A stretch of DNA of 58,350 bases from Candidatus Methanomethylophilaceae archaeon (GCA_016297775.1 JAEDGA010000005.1:1-58350); one strand, 5' to 3'. Counted from the stretch's first letter, positions 41,574 through 50,434 are shown. Numbers and translations are program-made. Notes: generated by a model not told the origin, from the letters alone.

Positions 41574-42272
41574 TCACACCTCCGTGGTTTCGGACTCCGC
41601 ATCTGCGATTCCCACAGGTCCGGAGACGATGTTCTGCTTCTTTGCCTGTTCCTCGGTGACCCTGAGTGTGGAGGTCATCCTGAGTGCCTCGAAGGTTGCC
41701 ATCGCGTAGTTGACCTTCGTCTGGGTGTTACCCCTGGCGAATCCCCATGCATCACGGATACCCGCGAGCTTGAAGAGCTTCTTCGCGACATCACCGACTG
41801 CGAGACCGATTCCGCGGGGAGCGGGCTTGATGGACACGGTGACGGATCCGCAGGATCCCTGTACCTCGAACGGGAGCGAGTGGGGCTGACCGCATCCGCA
41901 CTCCCAGGATCCGCATCCTCTCTTGATCTCGATGATGTTGAGCTTGGCGTTGTCGATGGCCTTCCTGATGGCAGGTCCGACTTCCTTTCCCTTGGCCCTT
42001 CCGATTCCGATGAAACCGTCGCCGTTTCCGACGATACAGGTGACAGCGAACCTGACCCTCCTACCGGAGTCGGTCATCCTCTGAACCATGTTCAGGTCGA
42101 TGACCTCATCCTGAAGGTCTCCGAGGAGCTCGTCGACGATCTGGGGCTCACGGAGCGGGAGCTTTGTAGCGAGAGCTTCGCTCATCGTTGTGATCTCACC
42201 GCTGTAGACCATTCTTCCCAGCCTGGTCTTGGGAACCCACAGGGGCTCCTTCCTCTCTCTTCTGTCTTCCAT
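41574..42272 (-). CDS. rps5: Ribosomal protein uS5
   Basis: A 232-residue small-subunit protein with the double-stranded RNA-binding-like N-domain (VVQRMTDSGRR-type motif reads MVQRMTDSGRRVRFA) and C-domain (GIGLAVGDVAKKLFKLAGI). It supports decoding fidelity at the mRNA entry. It is 3 bases before the uL30 ATG. Confidence 0.95.
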   Translation of the reverse strand: MEDRRERKEPLWVPKTRLGRMVYSGEITTMSEALATKLPLREPQIVDELLGDLQDEVIDLNMVQRMTDSGRRVRFAVTCIVGNGDGFIGIGRAKGKEVGPAIRKAIDNAKLNIIEIKRGCGSWECGCGQPHSLPFEVQGSCGSVTVSIKPAPRGIGLAVGDVAKKLFKLAGIRDAWGFARGNTQTKVNYAMATFEALRMTSTLRVTEEQAKKQNIVSGPVGIADAESETTEV

Positions 42273-42273
42273 A

Positions 42274-42774
42274 TTACTCGGCCTCCATCTTCTCTTTGAG
42301 GCTGTTGACTGCTGCTTCGATGGCTTCGTCGATGTGCTTTCCGTTCAGCCTGTCCTCGGTGGGGAGAACGTCCTCGCTGCACGGGACTTCGACTCCGGCA
42401 TCGATCATACCGGAAACGGTAGCGAACAGAACTCCTCCGTACTGGGGGTTCTGCATACCGATATCGAGGACAGCGTAATCGATGCCCTCTTTCACTGCCT
42501 TCTTTCCCGCGAGGTATCCGGTGAGGTAGGCTGCAGGGATGGAGGAGCATGAGAACTCCCATCCGAGTGCCTTGAGCTCTCTGGACGATGCGGAAACGAC
42601 GATCTGGTCACCGTTCATGTCGAAATCGGCGAACTGGATCGTCACATTCTTGTTGGATCTCCTGACGATAGCTCTGGTCTCTCCGCCCCTGAGGAGTTTG
42701 CGGCGCACGTAGTAATCGGTGCGTCCCTCTCTTCTCCTGCGGAAAGCGACTCTGTATCTGGGTCCTGTTGCCAT
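42274..42774 (-). CDS. rpl18: Ribosomal protein uL18
   Basis: A 166-residue 5S rRNA-binding protein. The N-terminus MATGPRYRVAFRRRREGRTDYYVR is typical of archaeal L18, and AYLTGYLAGKKAVKEGI lies in the core. It ends in TAA, one base before the uS5 ATG. Confidence 0.95.
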   Translation of the reverse strand: MATGPRYRVAFRRRREGRTDYYVRRKLLRGGETRAIVRRSNKNVTIQFADFDMNGDQIVVSASSRELKALGWEFSCSSIPAAYLTGYLAGKKAVKEGIDYAVLDIGMQNPQYGGVLFATVSGMIDAGVEVPCSEDVLPTEDRLNGKHIDEAIEAAVNSLKEKMEAE

Positions 42775-42775
42775 T

Positions 42776-43234
42776 TCACTCCTCCTCCTTGAGGTATCCT
42801 GCGTTGATCATGTGCATCCTGAGGTGGCTGCGGCTCTTGTAGACTCCTCCCTTTGCCTTCCTGTAGTACATACGGTAGACGGAGGGGGTGATCTTGCCCT
42901 CGTCGCGGAGGGTCTTGAGCTCGTCACGGATGGGCCTGATGATGGAGATCCATCTCCTCTTCTCGGGAACACGTGCGTTGGCGGTTCCCTCCCTGGATCC
43001 GGGTCCCTTCCTCTTTCCTTTGGCCTTCTGGATGGATGCCTTTCTGATCCTTCCGTAGGATGTTCCGTTCTTGGGCTTCGCCTTGATGATGCCGGACATG
43101 ATCGCGGTGCGGATGTCTGCACGGGTGATGCAGTTGGAGACGTCCTCGATCTTCTCGGGGTCGATCCAGACACGGTTGACACCGCACTTGAGGACCTCTG
43201 CCGCCATTCTCTTCTGGTTCTTAAGGTCGACCAT
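42776..43234 (-). CDS. rpl19e: Ribosomal protein eL19
   Basis: A 152-residue archaeal/eukaryotic protein. It begins with DLKNQKRMAAEVLKCGVNRVWIDPE and contains KGKRKGPGSREGTANAR and the helical C-terminus (RMYYRKAKGGVYKSRSHLRMHM). The start at 43234 (MVDLKNQKRM) replaces longer frames with unrelated basic residues. Confidence 0.95.
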   Translation of the reverse strand: MVDLKNQKRMAAEVLKCGVNRVWIDPEKIEDVSNCITRADIRTAIMSGIIKAKPKNGTSYGRIRKASIQKAKGKRKGPGSREGTANARVPEKRRWISIIRPIRDELKTLRDEGKITPSVYRMYYRKAKGGVYKSRSHLRMHMINAGYLKEEE

Positions 43235-43236
43235 GT

Positions 43237-43905
43237 TCACACCATCCTGTTGAGAACCCTGATACCGAGTTCGTCTGCTCTTGCCTGGATAGCGAGCCTC
43301 TTCTTGACACCGACGGTTCCGCCGATGCGGACTGCCTGGACCTTGGGATCGACTCCCTCGAGTCCGTCGGTGTTGTATACGAGGACCTCCTCGAATCCCG
43401 AGGGGTGGAGGTTGCGGACTGCCGCGGGGCCGCGGTAACCGATGTCCACACAGTTCGGGCGCCTCTTGAGGCATCTCTTCATCTTGGAGTGGATACCCTT
43501 GGGTCTGCGCCAGCTCTCTCCGAGCTTGGAGTATCTGAACCACTCCTGCCTCTTGAAAGCGGGCCTGTGACCGTTGATGACCGCCCTCTTGGCGAGTGCA
43601 TCCGTGGTGGCCTCGTCGAGCTCGGGTTTCGCCTTGACGACGTATGCCTTCTCAGATCCCTCGTCCTCGACGACCTCGACCTTCTTGGCCGGCTTCTCAG
43701 CGACGACCTCTCCGGCCAGCTGAGTCTTCCATTTCTCCACAGTCTTGGGACCGACACCGCTGAGGGCCTTGATGACTTCCTTGGCCTTCGCATCGTCGTT
43801 GATAGCGGCGGCGAGCTCCTCCACGGTCTTGATTCCGATGGAGTCGAGCTCTGCGATGTTGTCTTCCTTCAGACCTGTGAGGTCAGTGAACGTCTTGACG
43901 GTCAT
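43237..43905 (-). CDS. rpl32e: Ribosomal protein eL32 with N-terminal helix-hairpin-helix extension
   Basis: A 222-residue protein. Residues about 110-222 are the eL32 core (FKRQEWFRYSKLGESWRRPKGIHSKMKRCLKRRP shortened here to its features: WRRPKGIHSKMKR and GYRGPAAVRNLHPSG). Residues 1-70 form helix-hairpin-helix-like units (LDSIGIKTVEELAAA, ALSGVGPKTVEKWK), then an acidic linker. Similar extensions are known in haloarchaeal L32e. The extension may contact RNA. It overlaps the uL6 stop (ATGA). Confidence 0.92.
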   Translation of the reverse strand: MTVKTFTDLTGLKEDNIAELDSIGIKTVEELAAAINDDAKAKEVIKALSGVGPKTVEKWKTQLAGEVVAEKPAKKVEVVEDEGSEKAYVVKAKPELDEATTDALAKRAVINGHRPAFKRQEWFRYSKLGESWRRPKGIHSKMKRCLKRRPNCVDIGYRGPAAVRNLHPSGFEEVLVYNTDGLEGVDPKVQAVRIGGTVGVKKRLAIQARADELGIRVLNRMV

Positions 43906-44453
43906 TCTTTCACCTTGTGAGATTTGTGGACGATGTAAATTCCATCCTGGAAGACCCTCTTGTCGAAGCCTCCCCTGGAGGTTGCCCTCTCGATGTTGGC
44001 TGCGGTCTGTCCGACCTTCTCGATGTCGATTCCGGTCACCGAGATGTCCGCGCCGCTCACCTTGACGGTGACGCCGGGGATGATGTCGGCGAAGCGGGGT
44101 GCGTGGCCTCCCATGTAGTTGTCTACCTGGAGCTTGTCACCCTTGACAGCGACCTTCATCGGGAAGTGGTTGAACACGACCTTCAGGTTGTAGGTGTAGC
44201 CCTCGGTGACTCCGCGGACCATGTTCCTCACATGGGCGTGGAAGGTACCGACCATGGCCTTCTCCTTGATCCTGGGGTATTCACACCAGACAGTTACCTG
44301 TCCTTCCTCAATGGCAACATTTACACTAGGGTGTGCGAAGTTTCTGCTCAATTCCCCCTTGGGTCCCTTGACGGTCAGGACGTTTCCGTCCTTGGTCACG
44401 GTGACGCCGGCGGGGATGGCGATGGTGCTTTCGATTTTCCCTGCAATTGTCAT
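43902..44453 (-). CDS. rpl6: Ribosomal protein uL6
   Basis: A 183-residue large-subunit protein with two similar domains. It begins ESTIAIPAGVTVTKDGNVLTVKGPKG and has the C-terminal GIDIEKVGQTAANIERAT motif near the sarcin-ricin contact. Its stop overlaps the eL32 start. Confidence 0.95.
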   Translation of the reverse strand: MTIAGKIESTIAIPAGVTVTKDGNVLTVKGPKGELSRNFAHPSVNVAIEEGQVTVWCEYPRIKEKAMVGTFHAHVRNMVRGVTEGYTYNLKVVFNHFPMKVAVKGDKLQVDNYMGGHAPRFADIIPGVTVKVSGADISVTGIDIEKVGQTAANIERATSRGGFDKRVFQDGIYIVHKSHKVKE

Positions 44454-44465
44454 TTCTATTCCTCT

Positions 44466-44855
44466 TCAATATACGTACGCTAAGAGTTTTCCACCGATGC
44501 CGAGTTCCTTGGCACGAGTGTGCGTAACAACACCCTCAGTCGTTGATAGTATAAGAACACCGAAGTCCTGAGCGGGGAGGTACCTCGCCTCGAACTTCTC
44601 GAGATCTGCTACTTTGACCGAGTATCTGGGCTTGATAACACCACAGTTGTTGATCGCACCCTTCATCATTACGCGGAACATTCCCGCCTTGCCGTCCTCG
44701 ACGTACTCGAACTGGTTGATGTATCCGTTGTCCTGCATAACCTTCAGCACACGGCCGATGAGTTTGGAGGAGGGCTGGATTACACACTCGCTCTTTCCGA
44801 TCTCAGATGCATTCTTCATCACTGACATCGCGTCATTCAATGGGTCGCACTGCAT
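44466..44855 (-). CDS. rps8: Ribosomal protein uS8
   Basis: A 129-residue small-subunit protein binding 16S helix 21. The N-terminus DPLNDAMSVMKNASEIGKSECVIQPSSK and the C-terminus GVVTHTRAKELGIGGKLLAYVY match archaeal S8. It lies between uS14 and uL6. Confidence 0.95.
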   Translation of the reverse strand: MQCDPLNDAMSVMKNASEIGKSECVIQPSSKLIGRVLKVMQDNGYINQFEYVEDGKAGMFRVMMKGAINNCGVIKPRYSVKVADLEKFEARYLPAQDFGVLILSTTEGVVTHTRAKELGIGGKLLAYVY

Positions 44856-44864
44856 CTTGTCACC

Positions 44865-45011
44865 TCACGAATATTTCTTGAAACCAAGCTCAGGGGCCAT
44901 GTCCCTGAAGCACTGGCGGCAGAGGTGCAATCCGTACCTTCTGATGATTCCTCTGCGGCGGCCGCACCTGGTGCAACCGTTGACCCTTCCGAATTCCTTC
45001 TTGGGCTTCAC
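44865..45011 (-). CDS. rps14: Ribosomal protein uS14 (zinc-binding form, 48 aa)
   Basis: A short gene reading MKPKKEFGRVNGCTRCGRRR at its start and then LHLCRQCFRDMAPELGFKKYS. The four Cys in CTRC and CRQC bind zinc. It starts with GTG, which overlaps the uL5 stop (GTGA), so translation depends on uL5. It is at the usual place between uL5 and uS8. Confidence 0.95.
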   Translation of the reverse strand: MKPKKEFGRVNGCTRCGRRRGIIRRYGLHLCRQCFRDMAPELGFKKYS

Positions 45012-45517
45012 TCAACCACCTCAACCTTGAACTTGTCTTTCATGAACTGGATCGCCTCGTCGCGTCCGACGCGGTGGTCCTTGGGGATCCTCCTCTTGAG
45101 GAGCGCCCTCTTGGTGATCCTGTTTCCAGGCCTCCTGAGGACGACGCTGATATCCATACCGAAGATTCCGATCTCGGGGTCGTATTTCATACCGTCGAAG
45201 TCGGTGTAATCGGTGATACCGAAGGACATGTTTCCCTCGGGATCGAAGGAGTACTCGGGAACGCGCATCTCCCTGATGGGGAGTGCCCTCTCGATGAACT
45301 CCTCTGCTGCCTCTCCCCTGAGGGTGACCTTGCATCCGAGGGGCATTCCCTTACGGATACCGAGGTCCCTGTTGATGGTCTTGGACATGGTCTGGACGGA
45401 CTTCTGTCCGGTGACCATCTCGAGGACCTTCTGAGCCTTCACGAGCCTCTCTCCGGCCTCGCCGACACCGATGTTGACGACGACCTTCTCCACATAGAGA
45501 TCTCTCATTCCGGACAT
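45008..45517 (-). CDS. rpl5: Ribosomal protein uL5
   Basis: A 169-residue 5S rRNA-binding protein. Typical parts are RDLYVEKVVVNIGVGEAGERL, SKTINRDLGIRKGMPLGCKVTLRG and GITDYTDFDGMKYDPEIGIFGMD. The start overlaps the eS4 stop (ATGA). Confidence 0.95.
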   Translation of the reverse strand: MSGMRDLYVEKVVVNIGVGEAGERLVKAQKVLEMVTGQKSVQTMSKTINRDLGIRKGMPLGCKVTLRGEAAEEFIERALPIREMRVPEYSFDPEGNMSFGITDYTDFDGMKYDPEIGIFGMDISVVLRRPGNRITKRALLKRRIPKDHRVGRDEAIQFMKDKFKVEVVE

Positions 45518-46224
45518 CAGTTCTCAACCTCCGGGAGCTTGATGGCGGGAGCCGCTGCACCGACGATGAACACGTTGTGCTTGACGGTCTCGAATCCGCC
45601 CTCGAACCTTACGACGTTGGCGGAGGGTCCGCTGATGACGACGTACTCGGAAACGGTCTCGATGTCTCCTGCGTGGTTACCCTCGCAGATGAGCGCGGAT
45701 GCGCCTGCCTCCATGGGGAAGCACTCGAGGATCTTCTGACCGTCGAATGCGACCTTGAGGACGTCTCCGGTCTTGTACTCGTTCTTGTCGAGGACGATGT
45801 TCCTTCCGTCGTGGAGGTTCAGCTGGATCTTTCCGTCCTTGACGACGGTCTTGTTCTCGATCCTGCAGAGCTTCCAGTCCTTCTCGGAATCCTCGATGGG
45901 GACGAGGGTGAGCTTTCCTTTGGAAGTGAGGAGGACGCGGTAGTTGGCCTTGATTCCGGGGATGCTGACGACATCCATCAGACCGATGGGGGCCTTTGCG
46001 CTCCTGATCGCCTTTCCGTCGACGAGGACATCGCGCTGACCGATGATCCTCTTCGCCTCCCTTGCGGTGTCGCAGAGCTTCAGGATGTCCCTGATGACGA
46101 CTACGGCAGGCATGGAATTCTCGATGGAGTGGGAACCAGCGGACTGCTTGGCGATGAAGACGTTGGACTTCTTGTGGATGGGCCAAGTCCTGGGCGCTGT
46201 CAATCTCTTCATGTGTTCACTCAT
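45517..46224 (-). CDS. rps4e: Ribosomal protein eS4
   Basis: A 235-residue archaeal/eukaryotic small-subunit protein. It begins HMKRLTAPRTWPIHKKSNVFI, followed by an S4-type RNA-binding domain (AKRIIGQRDVLVDGKAIRS) and a KOW-like C-terminal part. Both ends overlap neighbours by ATGA. Confidence 0.95.
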   Translation of the reverse strand: MSEHMKRLTAPRTWPIHKKSNVFIAKQSAGSHSIENSMPAVVVIRDILKLCDTAREAKRIIGQRDVLVDGKAIRSAKAPIGLMDVVSIPGIKANYRVLLTSKGKLTLVPIEDSEKDWKLCRIENKTVVKDGKIQLNLHDGRNIVLDKNEYKTGDVLKVAFDGQKILECFPMEAGASALICEGNHAGDIETVSEYVVISGPSANVVRFEGGFETVKHNVFIVGAAAPAIKLPEVEN

Positions 46225-46595
46225 GCTTTAGCCTCCTTCTTCTTGGAGAGTGCTTCCTTCCTCCATGCATCGTCGAGGTTGAGCTTGACGATGACGAGGT
46301 TGGATGCGTGGATGGGGCGCTCTGCTGCGGTTCCGTCGGCCTGGTTGATGGTGATGCCGTCGATGGCTACACGACCGGTCTGGGTGTAGACGTTGACGAC
46401 CTTTCCCTCAACGCCGCGGATGTCCTCGTTACCGCGGACGATAACGACGGTGTCTCCCTTGCAGACGCGTGCGGACCTGATTCCGTACTCCTTGCGGAGA
46501 TCTGCGGACAGGTGGGCGGAAAGCATCTTCCTCTTGACGTGGAGAGGTGCGTTCGCCTGGTTGAACCTCTGTACTCTTGCTTTGCTGCTAACCAT
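46221..46595 (-). CDS. rpl24: Ribosomal protein uL24
   Basis: A 124-residue protein with a KOW motif (VRKGDTVVIVRG-like: VCKGDTVVIVRGNEDIRGVEGKV) that starts 50S assembly. The N-terminal archaeal extension is FNQANAPLHVKRKMLSAHLSAD, and the tail is basic (KKKEAKA). Confidence 0.95.
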   Translation of the reverse strand: MVSSKARVQRFNQANAPLHVKRKMLSAHLSADLRKEYGIRSARVCKGDTVVIVRGNEDIRGVEGKVVNVYTQTGRVAIDGITINQADGTAAERPIHASNLVIVKLNLDDAWRKEALSKKKEAKA

Positions 46596-46605
46596 ACATC
46601 ACACC

Positions 46606-47004
46606 TCAAACGATGACGCTGGCGGTGGCCGAAATACGAGGCCACCTCTCGGCTGCTTCTCTGGCGACGGGACCCTTGATGTCGGTTCCCTTGGTCTCAC
46701 CGGTCTCGGTGGTGATGACTGCTGCGTTGTCCTCGAAGAACACCATGGTTCCGTCGGGGCGCCTCATGGGCCTCCTCTGGCGGACGATGACTGCGTAGAC
46801 AATCTGCCTCCTCATCTGGGGGGTTCCCTTCTTGACGGATGCGAGGACGAGGTCGCCGACACCCGCGGAGGGGACACGCCTGGCGACACCGTGGTAACCG
46901 GGAACGGTGATGATCTCGATGACCTTTGCTCCGGTGTTGTCGATGACGTCAAGGCGGGAGCCGTTCTGGAGACCTCTGGTCTGGTTTCCTGCGATTCCCT
47001 TCAT
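46606..47004 (-). CDS. rpl14: Ribosomal protein uL14
   Basis: A 132-residue beta-barrel protein at the subunit interface. Signature: GSRLDVIDNTGAKVIEIITV at the start and GDLVLASVKKGTPQMRRQIVYAVIVRQRRP in the middle. Confidence 0.96.
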   Translation of the reverse strand: MKGIAGNQTRGLQNGSRLDVIDNTGAKVIEIITVPGYHGVARRVPSAGVGDLVLASVKKGTPQMRRQIVYAVIVRQRRPMRRPDGTMVFFEDNAAVITTETGETKGTDIKGPVAREAAERWPRISATASVIV

Positions 47005-47005
47005 C

Positions 47006-47338
47006 TTACTCCCTCTTCTCCACTACTACGAAGGATACGGTCTTGCTGAGGGGGCGGCACTCCATGATCTTGACACTGTCTCCGACCTTGAGGTCGAAGC
47101 ATGCAGGTGCGTGAACGGAGTATCTGGAACTCCTCTTCTCGTATCTCTCGTATTTCTCCTGGTACTTCAGGTAGTTGCGCTCTACCACGATGGTGTTGTC
47201 CATTTTGATGGACGCGACGGTGCCCTCGATGACCTGGCCCCTGACGGACAGACTGCCGTGGAACGGGCAGTTGGGGTCCTTGCATTCTGCCTTGGGAGGG
47301 TTGACGCCGATTCCGATGTCTCTAACATTTGTTGTCAT
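47006..47338 (-). CDS. rps17: Ribosomal protein uS17
   Basis: A 110-residue OB-fold small-subunit protein, with RDIGIGVNPPKAECKDPNCPFHGSL-type archaeal N-terminus (GVNPPKAECKDPNCPFHG) and the core VVERNYLKYQEKYERYEKRSSRY. It ends in TAA, one base before uL14. Confidence 0.95.
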   Translation of the reverse strand: MTTNVRDIGIGVNPPKAECKDPNCPFHGSLSVRGQVIEGTVASIKMDNTIVVERNYLKYQEKYERYEKRSSRYSVHAPACFDLKVGDSVKIMECRPLSKTVSFVVVEKRE

Positions 47339-47345
47339 GTTTCTT

Positions 47346-47594
47346 TCACCTAACCTTTTTGATTCTGTCTTCTGGTCGGTGTTGAATCTCAGATCCTCTT
47401 ACGGTGATCTGTTCTCCGTTGTATGTGAATTCGAACTCATTGCCCCTCTTGGGGACCATCTTCTCGGTTCCGGCCGATTCGATGATGAAGGTGTTCTTGG
47501 TCTCGTCCACGACCGTTCCGCTGACGGAACAGCCCTTGGACCTGACCTTTACGTACCTTCCGATGAGCTCTCCTCTCATGCGATCCAACCTCAT
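47346..47594 (-). CDS. rnp1: Ribonuclease P protein component 1 (Rpp29/Pop4)
   Basis: An 82-residue Sm-like subunit of archaeal RNase P, which trims tRNA 5' ends. The core reads RGELIGRYVKVRSKGCSVSGTVVDETKNTFIIE and EKMVPKRGNEFEF. The ATG at 47594 overlaps the aIF1 stop by one base; ATG at 47579 is an alternative. Location between uL29 and uS17 is normal for archaea. Confidence 0.92.
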   Translation of the reverse strand: MRLDRMRGELIGRYVKVRSKGCSVSGTVVDETKNTFIIESAGTEKMVPKRGNEFEFTYNGEQITVRGSEIQHRPEDRIKKVR

Positions 47595-47890
47595 CACTTG
47601 GATTCGGTGGTGAATCCCATGTCCTCCAGGACAGCCTTGACCTTCTTCTTGTGGTCGCCCTGGAGCTCTATGCGGCCGTCCTTGGCGGTACCTCCGGCGG
47701 CGCATTTGTTCTTCAGTTGCTTGGCGAGATCGTTGATATCGATGTCGTTCTCATCGATTCCATCGATGACTGTTACGGTCTTGCCGTACCTGCGGCTGTC
47801 GATGGAGATCCTGACGGTCTGCTGCTCACGCGCGATCTGCGCGCACATGCAGAGCTCGTCGGGTAATCCACATACGGGACAGATTGCCAT
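47594..47890 (-). CDS. Translation initiation factor aIF1 (SUI1 family)
   Basis: A 98-residue SUI1-fold factor that checks start-codon pairing on the small subunit. It starts with a zinc-knuckle-like CPVCGLPDELCMC, and the SUI1 core is GKTVTVIDGIDENDIDINDLAKQLKNKCAAGG. Its ATG overlaps the TAA of uL29. Confidence 0.92.
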   Translation of the reverse strand: MAICPVCGLPDELCMCAQIAREQQTVRISIDSRRYGKTVTVIDGIDENDIDINDLAKQLKNKCAAGGTAKDGRIELQGDHKKKVKAVLEDMGFTTESK

Positions 47891-48090
47891 TAGAGGTCTT
47901 CCTCCTCCTTCTGGATGGTCAGGATGCGGGCGATCTCGGTCCTCAGTGCGCGGATGGCACCGGGATTGGTGGGTGCACCGCCCATGGCGGATGCTCCCCT
48001 CTCGTGCATGAGCTCATCCCTCAGCTCCTTGAGCTTCTGGTTGCGCTCCTCTGCACTCATCTCCCTGATCTCTGCTGCCTTGAGAGCCAT
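47890..48090 (-). CDS. rpl29: Ribosomal protein uL29
   Basis: A 66-residue helical hairpin at the exit-tunnel rim. It has AAEIREMSAEERNQKLKELRDELMHERG, then the archaeal insert SAMGGAPTNPGAIRALRTEIARI. It overlaps uS3 by one base. Confidence 0.94.
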   Translation of the reverse strand: MALKAAEIREMSAEERNQKLKELRDELMHERGASAMGGAPTNPGAIRALRTEIARILTIQKEEEDL

Positions 48091-48779
48091 TACTGTCCCT
48101 CCTCGGCGGGTGCGTCCTCGACGACAGGTTCCTCTGCGGGTGCGAGACCTGCGAAGATCTCGGGGTACTTCTCCGCGACATCGGTCTTTCCGAGGACGTT
48201 GGTGTCCGCGGGCAGCCTTGCATCCTTCTGCATGATGTCGACGGTGACTCCGATGACTCCCATCTTGAGCTTCGCGACAGCGTATCCTCTGGTCATGAAG
48301 TTCTCCTTGGGCTCACCGCAGAACTTGATGTATCCGTCCTTGAACTTCTCGGTCCTGTGCCTCTGTCCGGTCAGCTTTCCTGCAAGGATGATGTGACATC
48401 CCTTGGCTCCGGAATCCATGATCCTGCGGACCGTGGAGTGTCCTGCCCTGCGGAAGTGCCAGCCCCTCTCAAGGGAGAATGCGAGCTTCTCTGCCATGAT
48501 CTGGGCGTTGAGGTTGGGGTCCTTGACCTCCTTGACGTCGATTGCGGGGTTCTCGAATCCGTACTTCTCTTCGATAGCCGTGGTCAGGTTCTTGATGGTC
48601 TGTCCCTTCCTACCGATGACGAGTCCGGGGCGCTCGGTCTCGAGACATACACTGGTACCCATAGGGGTCCTCTTGATCTCGAGTCCTCCGAAACCTGCGC
48701 GCTTGACCTCGTTCATGAGGTATTCCTTGAGAAGGACCCTGCGAACGTTCTCGGCAACGAACTTTCTCTCTGATGCCAT
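48090..48779 (-). CDS. rps3: Ribosomal protein uS3
   Basis: A 229-residue protein at the mRNA entry. The type 2 KH domain contains ERPGLVIGRKGQTIKNLTTAI, and the C-domain contains GVIGVTVDIMQKDARLP. A short acidic tail (EEPVVEDAPAEEGQ) ends it. Confidence 0.95.
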   Translation of the reverse strand: MASERKFVAENVRRVLLKEYLMNEVKRAGFGGLEIKRTPMGTSVCLETERPGLVIGRKGQTIKNLTTAIEEKYGFENPAIDVKEVKDPNLNAQIMAEKLAFSLERGWHFRRAGHSTVRRIMDSGAKGCHIILAGKLTGQRHRTEKFKDGYIKFCGEPKENFMTRGYAVAKLKMGVIGVTVDIMQKDARLPADTNVLGKTDVAEKYPEIFAGLAPAEEPVVEDAPAEEGQ

Positions 48780-48780
48780 T

Positions 48781-49227
48781 TCACTCTACCTCCTCAATGA
48801 TAACCTCGAGGTTTACGGTCTCCTGGTTCCACTGGGTGGCCCTTCCGTGTGCCCTGGGCATGTGACCGGGAATGGTCCTTCCCCTGGAAACGGTGATGGT
48901 CCTGAGAACCATGGAGTCCACGTCGAGTCCCTTGTACTCAGCGTTGGCAACGGCACTCTGGATGACGTTGAGGATGGCCTTTGCGGCCTTCTCGGGGTAT
49001 CTTCCAGGTCCAACGCCCTGCTTGTGGGACACGCGCTTGTTGTATCTCTTCAAGGGGACGGGCCTCTTGAGGGCGATGACGTCCTCGAGTGCCTGAATCG
49101 CCTTGTCGACTTTCATTCCGCGGATCATGCCTGCGACCTCGCGAGAGAGCTTGGGGGAGACGGTGATCTCCCTTCCAAGGGCCTTCGCGGTGGTGTCGGG
49201 GTCTGCTGTTGCTGTGTAACCGTGCAT
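48781..49227 (-). CDS. rpl22: Ribosomal protein uL22
   Basis: A 148-residue tunnel-lining protein. It begins GYTATADPDTTAKALGREITVSPK, has the extended loop RYPEKAAKAILNVIQSAVANAEYKGL, and contains GHMPRAHGRATQWNQET near the tip. Confidence 0.95.
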   Translation of the reverse strand: MHGYTATADPDTTAKALGREITVSPKLSREVAGMIRGMKVDKAIQALEDVIALKRPVPLKRYNKRVSHKQGVGPGRYPEKAAKAILNVIQSAVANAEYKGLDVDSMVLRTITVSRGRTIPGHMPRAHGRATQWNQETVNLEVIIEEVE

Positions 49228-49238
49228 TCTCTAACACC

Positions 49239-49709
49239 TCACTTCAGCGGCATGAACTTCGAGGATCTGGTAGCTCCGACTCCGGGTCCGGAGTGCTGCG
49301 GTGCGCGCCTGGTGAGGATGAACTCTCCGAGGTAGCATCCGATCATCTCGGGCTTGATCTCGAATTCCTTGAATTCCTTTCCGTTGTAGATGCTTACAGT
49401 CTTCCCAACGAACTCGGGGATGATGGGGACATCCCTGCGGTGGGTCCTGACGACCTCCCCAGGCTGTGCGGCCTTGAGGTTGTCGAAGAGCAGCTGCTGC
49501 TCGTAGTTGAGTCCGCGGAGGTAGGTCCTCCTTGCTCTAGAGGGCAGAAGTGCCAGGATCTCGTCGAAGGGCTTGGCGAGGAGCTGCTCCATGGTGAATC
49601 CGCGATAGAGGAACTCCTTCTTCCTCCTCGCCTGGATCGCCGTCGCCTTCTTCCTGGATCTTCTCCTAGAGGCTTTTGCGGAACCTGCAATGATTTTTGC
49701 CTTTGCCAT
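49239..49709 (-). CDS. rps19: Ribosomal protein uS19
   Basis: A 156-residue archaeal S19. The core includes RTHRRDVPIIPEFVGKTVSIYNGKEF and the C-terminal HSGPGVGATRSSKFMPLK. A basic N-terminal tail (KASRRRSRKKATAIQARRKKE) extends it. ATG at 49709 is preferred; GTG at 49718 would overlap uL2. Confidence 0.94.
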   Translation of the reverse strand: MAKAKIIAGSAKASRRRSRKKATAIQARRKKEFLYRGFTMEQLLAKPFDEILALLPSRARRTYLRGLNYEQQLLFDNLKAAQPGEVVRTHRRDVPIIPEFVGKTVSIYNGKEFKEFEIKPEMIGCYLGEFILTRRAPQHSGPGVGATRSSKFMPLK

Positions 49710-49714
49710 GTAGT

Positions 49715-50422
49715 TCACTTCCTCTTAGTCTTCTTGTCTTTCTTCTTAGGAGACAAGCGTCCAACCTTCTGTCCGGGCCATGCGTTCCTTCCGATGGTGC
49801 TGGGTCCTCCGATGTGGGCGTGGCTTCCTCCTCCGTGGGGGTGGTCCACGGGGTTCATAGCGACTCCCTTGACCTTCTTGTTGGCCTTGGATCTGGACTG
49901 CAGTGTGTGGAAGTTCTTTCCTGCCTTAGCCAGGGGCTTATCGGTCCTTCCTCCTCCTGCGACGATACCGATTGCGGCACGGCAGTTGGGGGAGACCTCC
50001 TTGAGTGCTCCGGAGGGCAGCTCGACAACGACGACGGATCCTCTGCTGACGACAGTAGCGTATGCTCCTGCGGTCTTGACGAACTTTCCACCGTCTCCGG
50101 GGAGTGCCTCGATGTTGTGGACGAGGGTACCCTCGGGGATGTCTGCGAGCTTCATGATGTTACCTGCGACGATCGCGCCTGCTCCGACCTCGATCTTCTG
50201 GCCGACCTTGACTCCCTCTGCAGCGAGCTGGTAGTCGGTGGTGCCGTCGAAGTCGACGACTGCGAGAGGACAGGTCCTTCCGGGCGCGTGGATGAGGTCG
50301 ACGATGACTCCGGGTCCGCTGACCTTTCCGGGGAGCCTGACGTCATCGACGTGCCTGTGGCTGGGCGAACGGTACTGGGAGCCTCCGCGGCCCCTCCTCT
50401 GTGGAATTAATCTCTTTCCCAT
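49715..50422 (-). CDS. rpl2: Ribosomal protein uL2
   Basis: A 235-residue protein next to the peptidyl-transferase centre. VAMNPVDHPHGGGSHAHIGG contains the conserved His loop, and MGKRLIPQRRGRGGSQYRSPS is the archaeal start. GGTGAG, 5 bases before the ATG at 50422, fixes the start. Confidence 0.96.
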   Translation of the reverse strand: MGKRLIPQRRGRGGSQYRSPSHRHVDDVRLPGKVSGPGVIVDLIHAPGRTCPLAVVDFDGTTDYQLAAEGVKVGQKIEVGAGAIVAGNIMKLADIPEGTLVHNIEALPGDGGKFVKTAGAYATVVSRGSVVVVELPSGALKEVSPNCRAAIGIVAGGGRTDKPLAKAGKNFHTLQSRSKANKKVKGVAMNPVDHPHGGGSHAHIGGPSTIGRNAWPGQKVGRLSPKKKDKKTKRK

Positions 50423-50434
50423 GTTCACTCACCT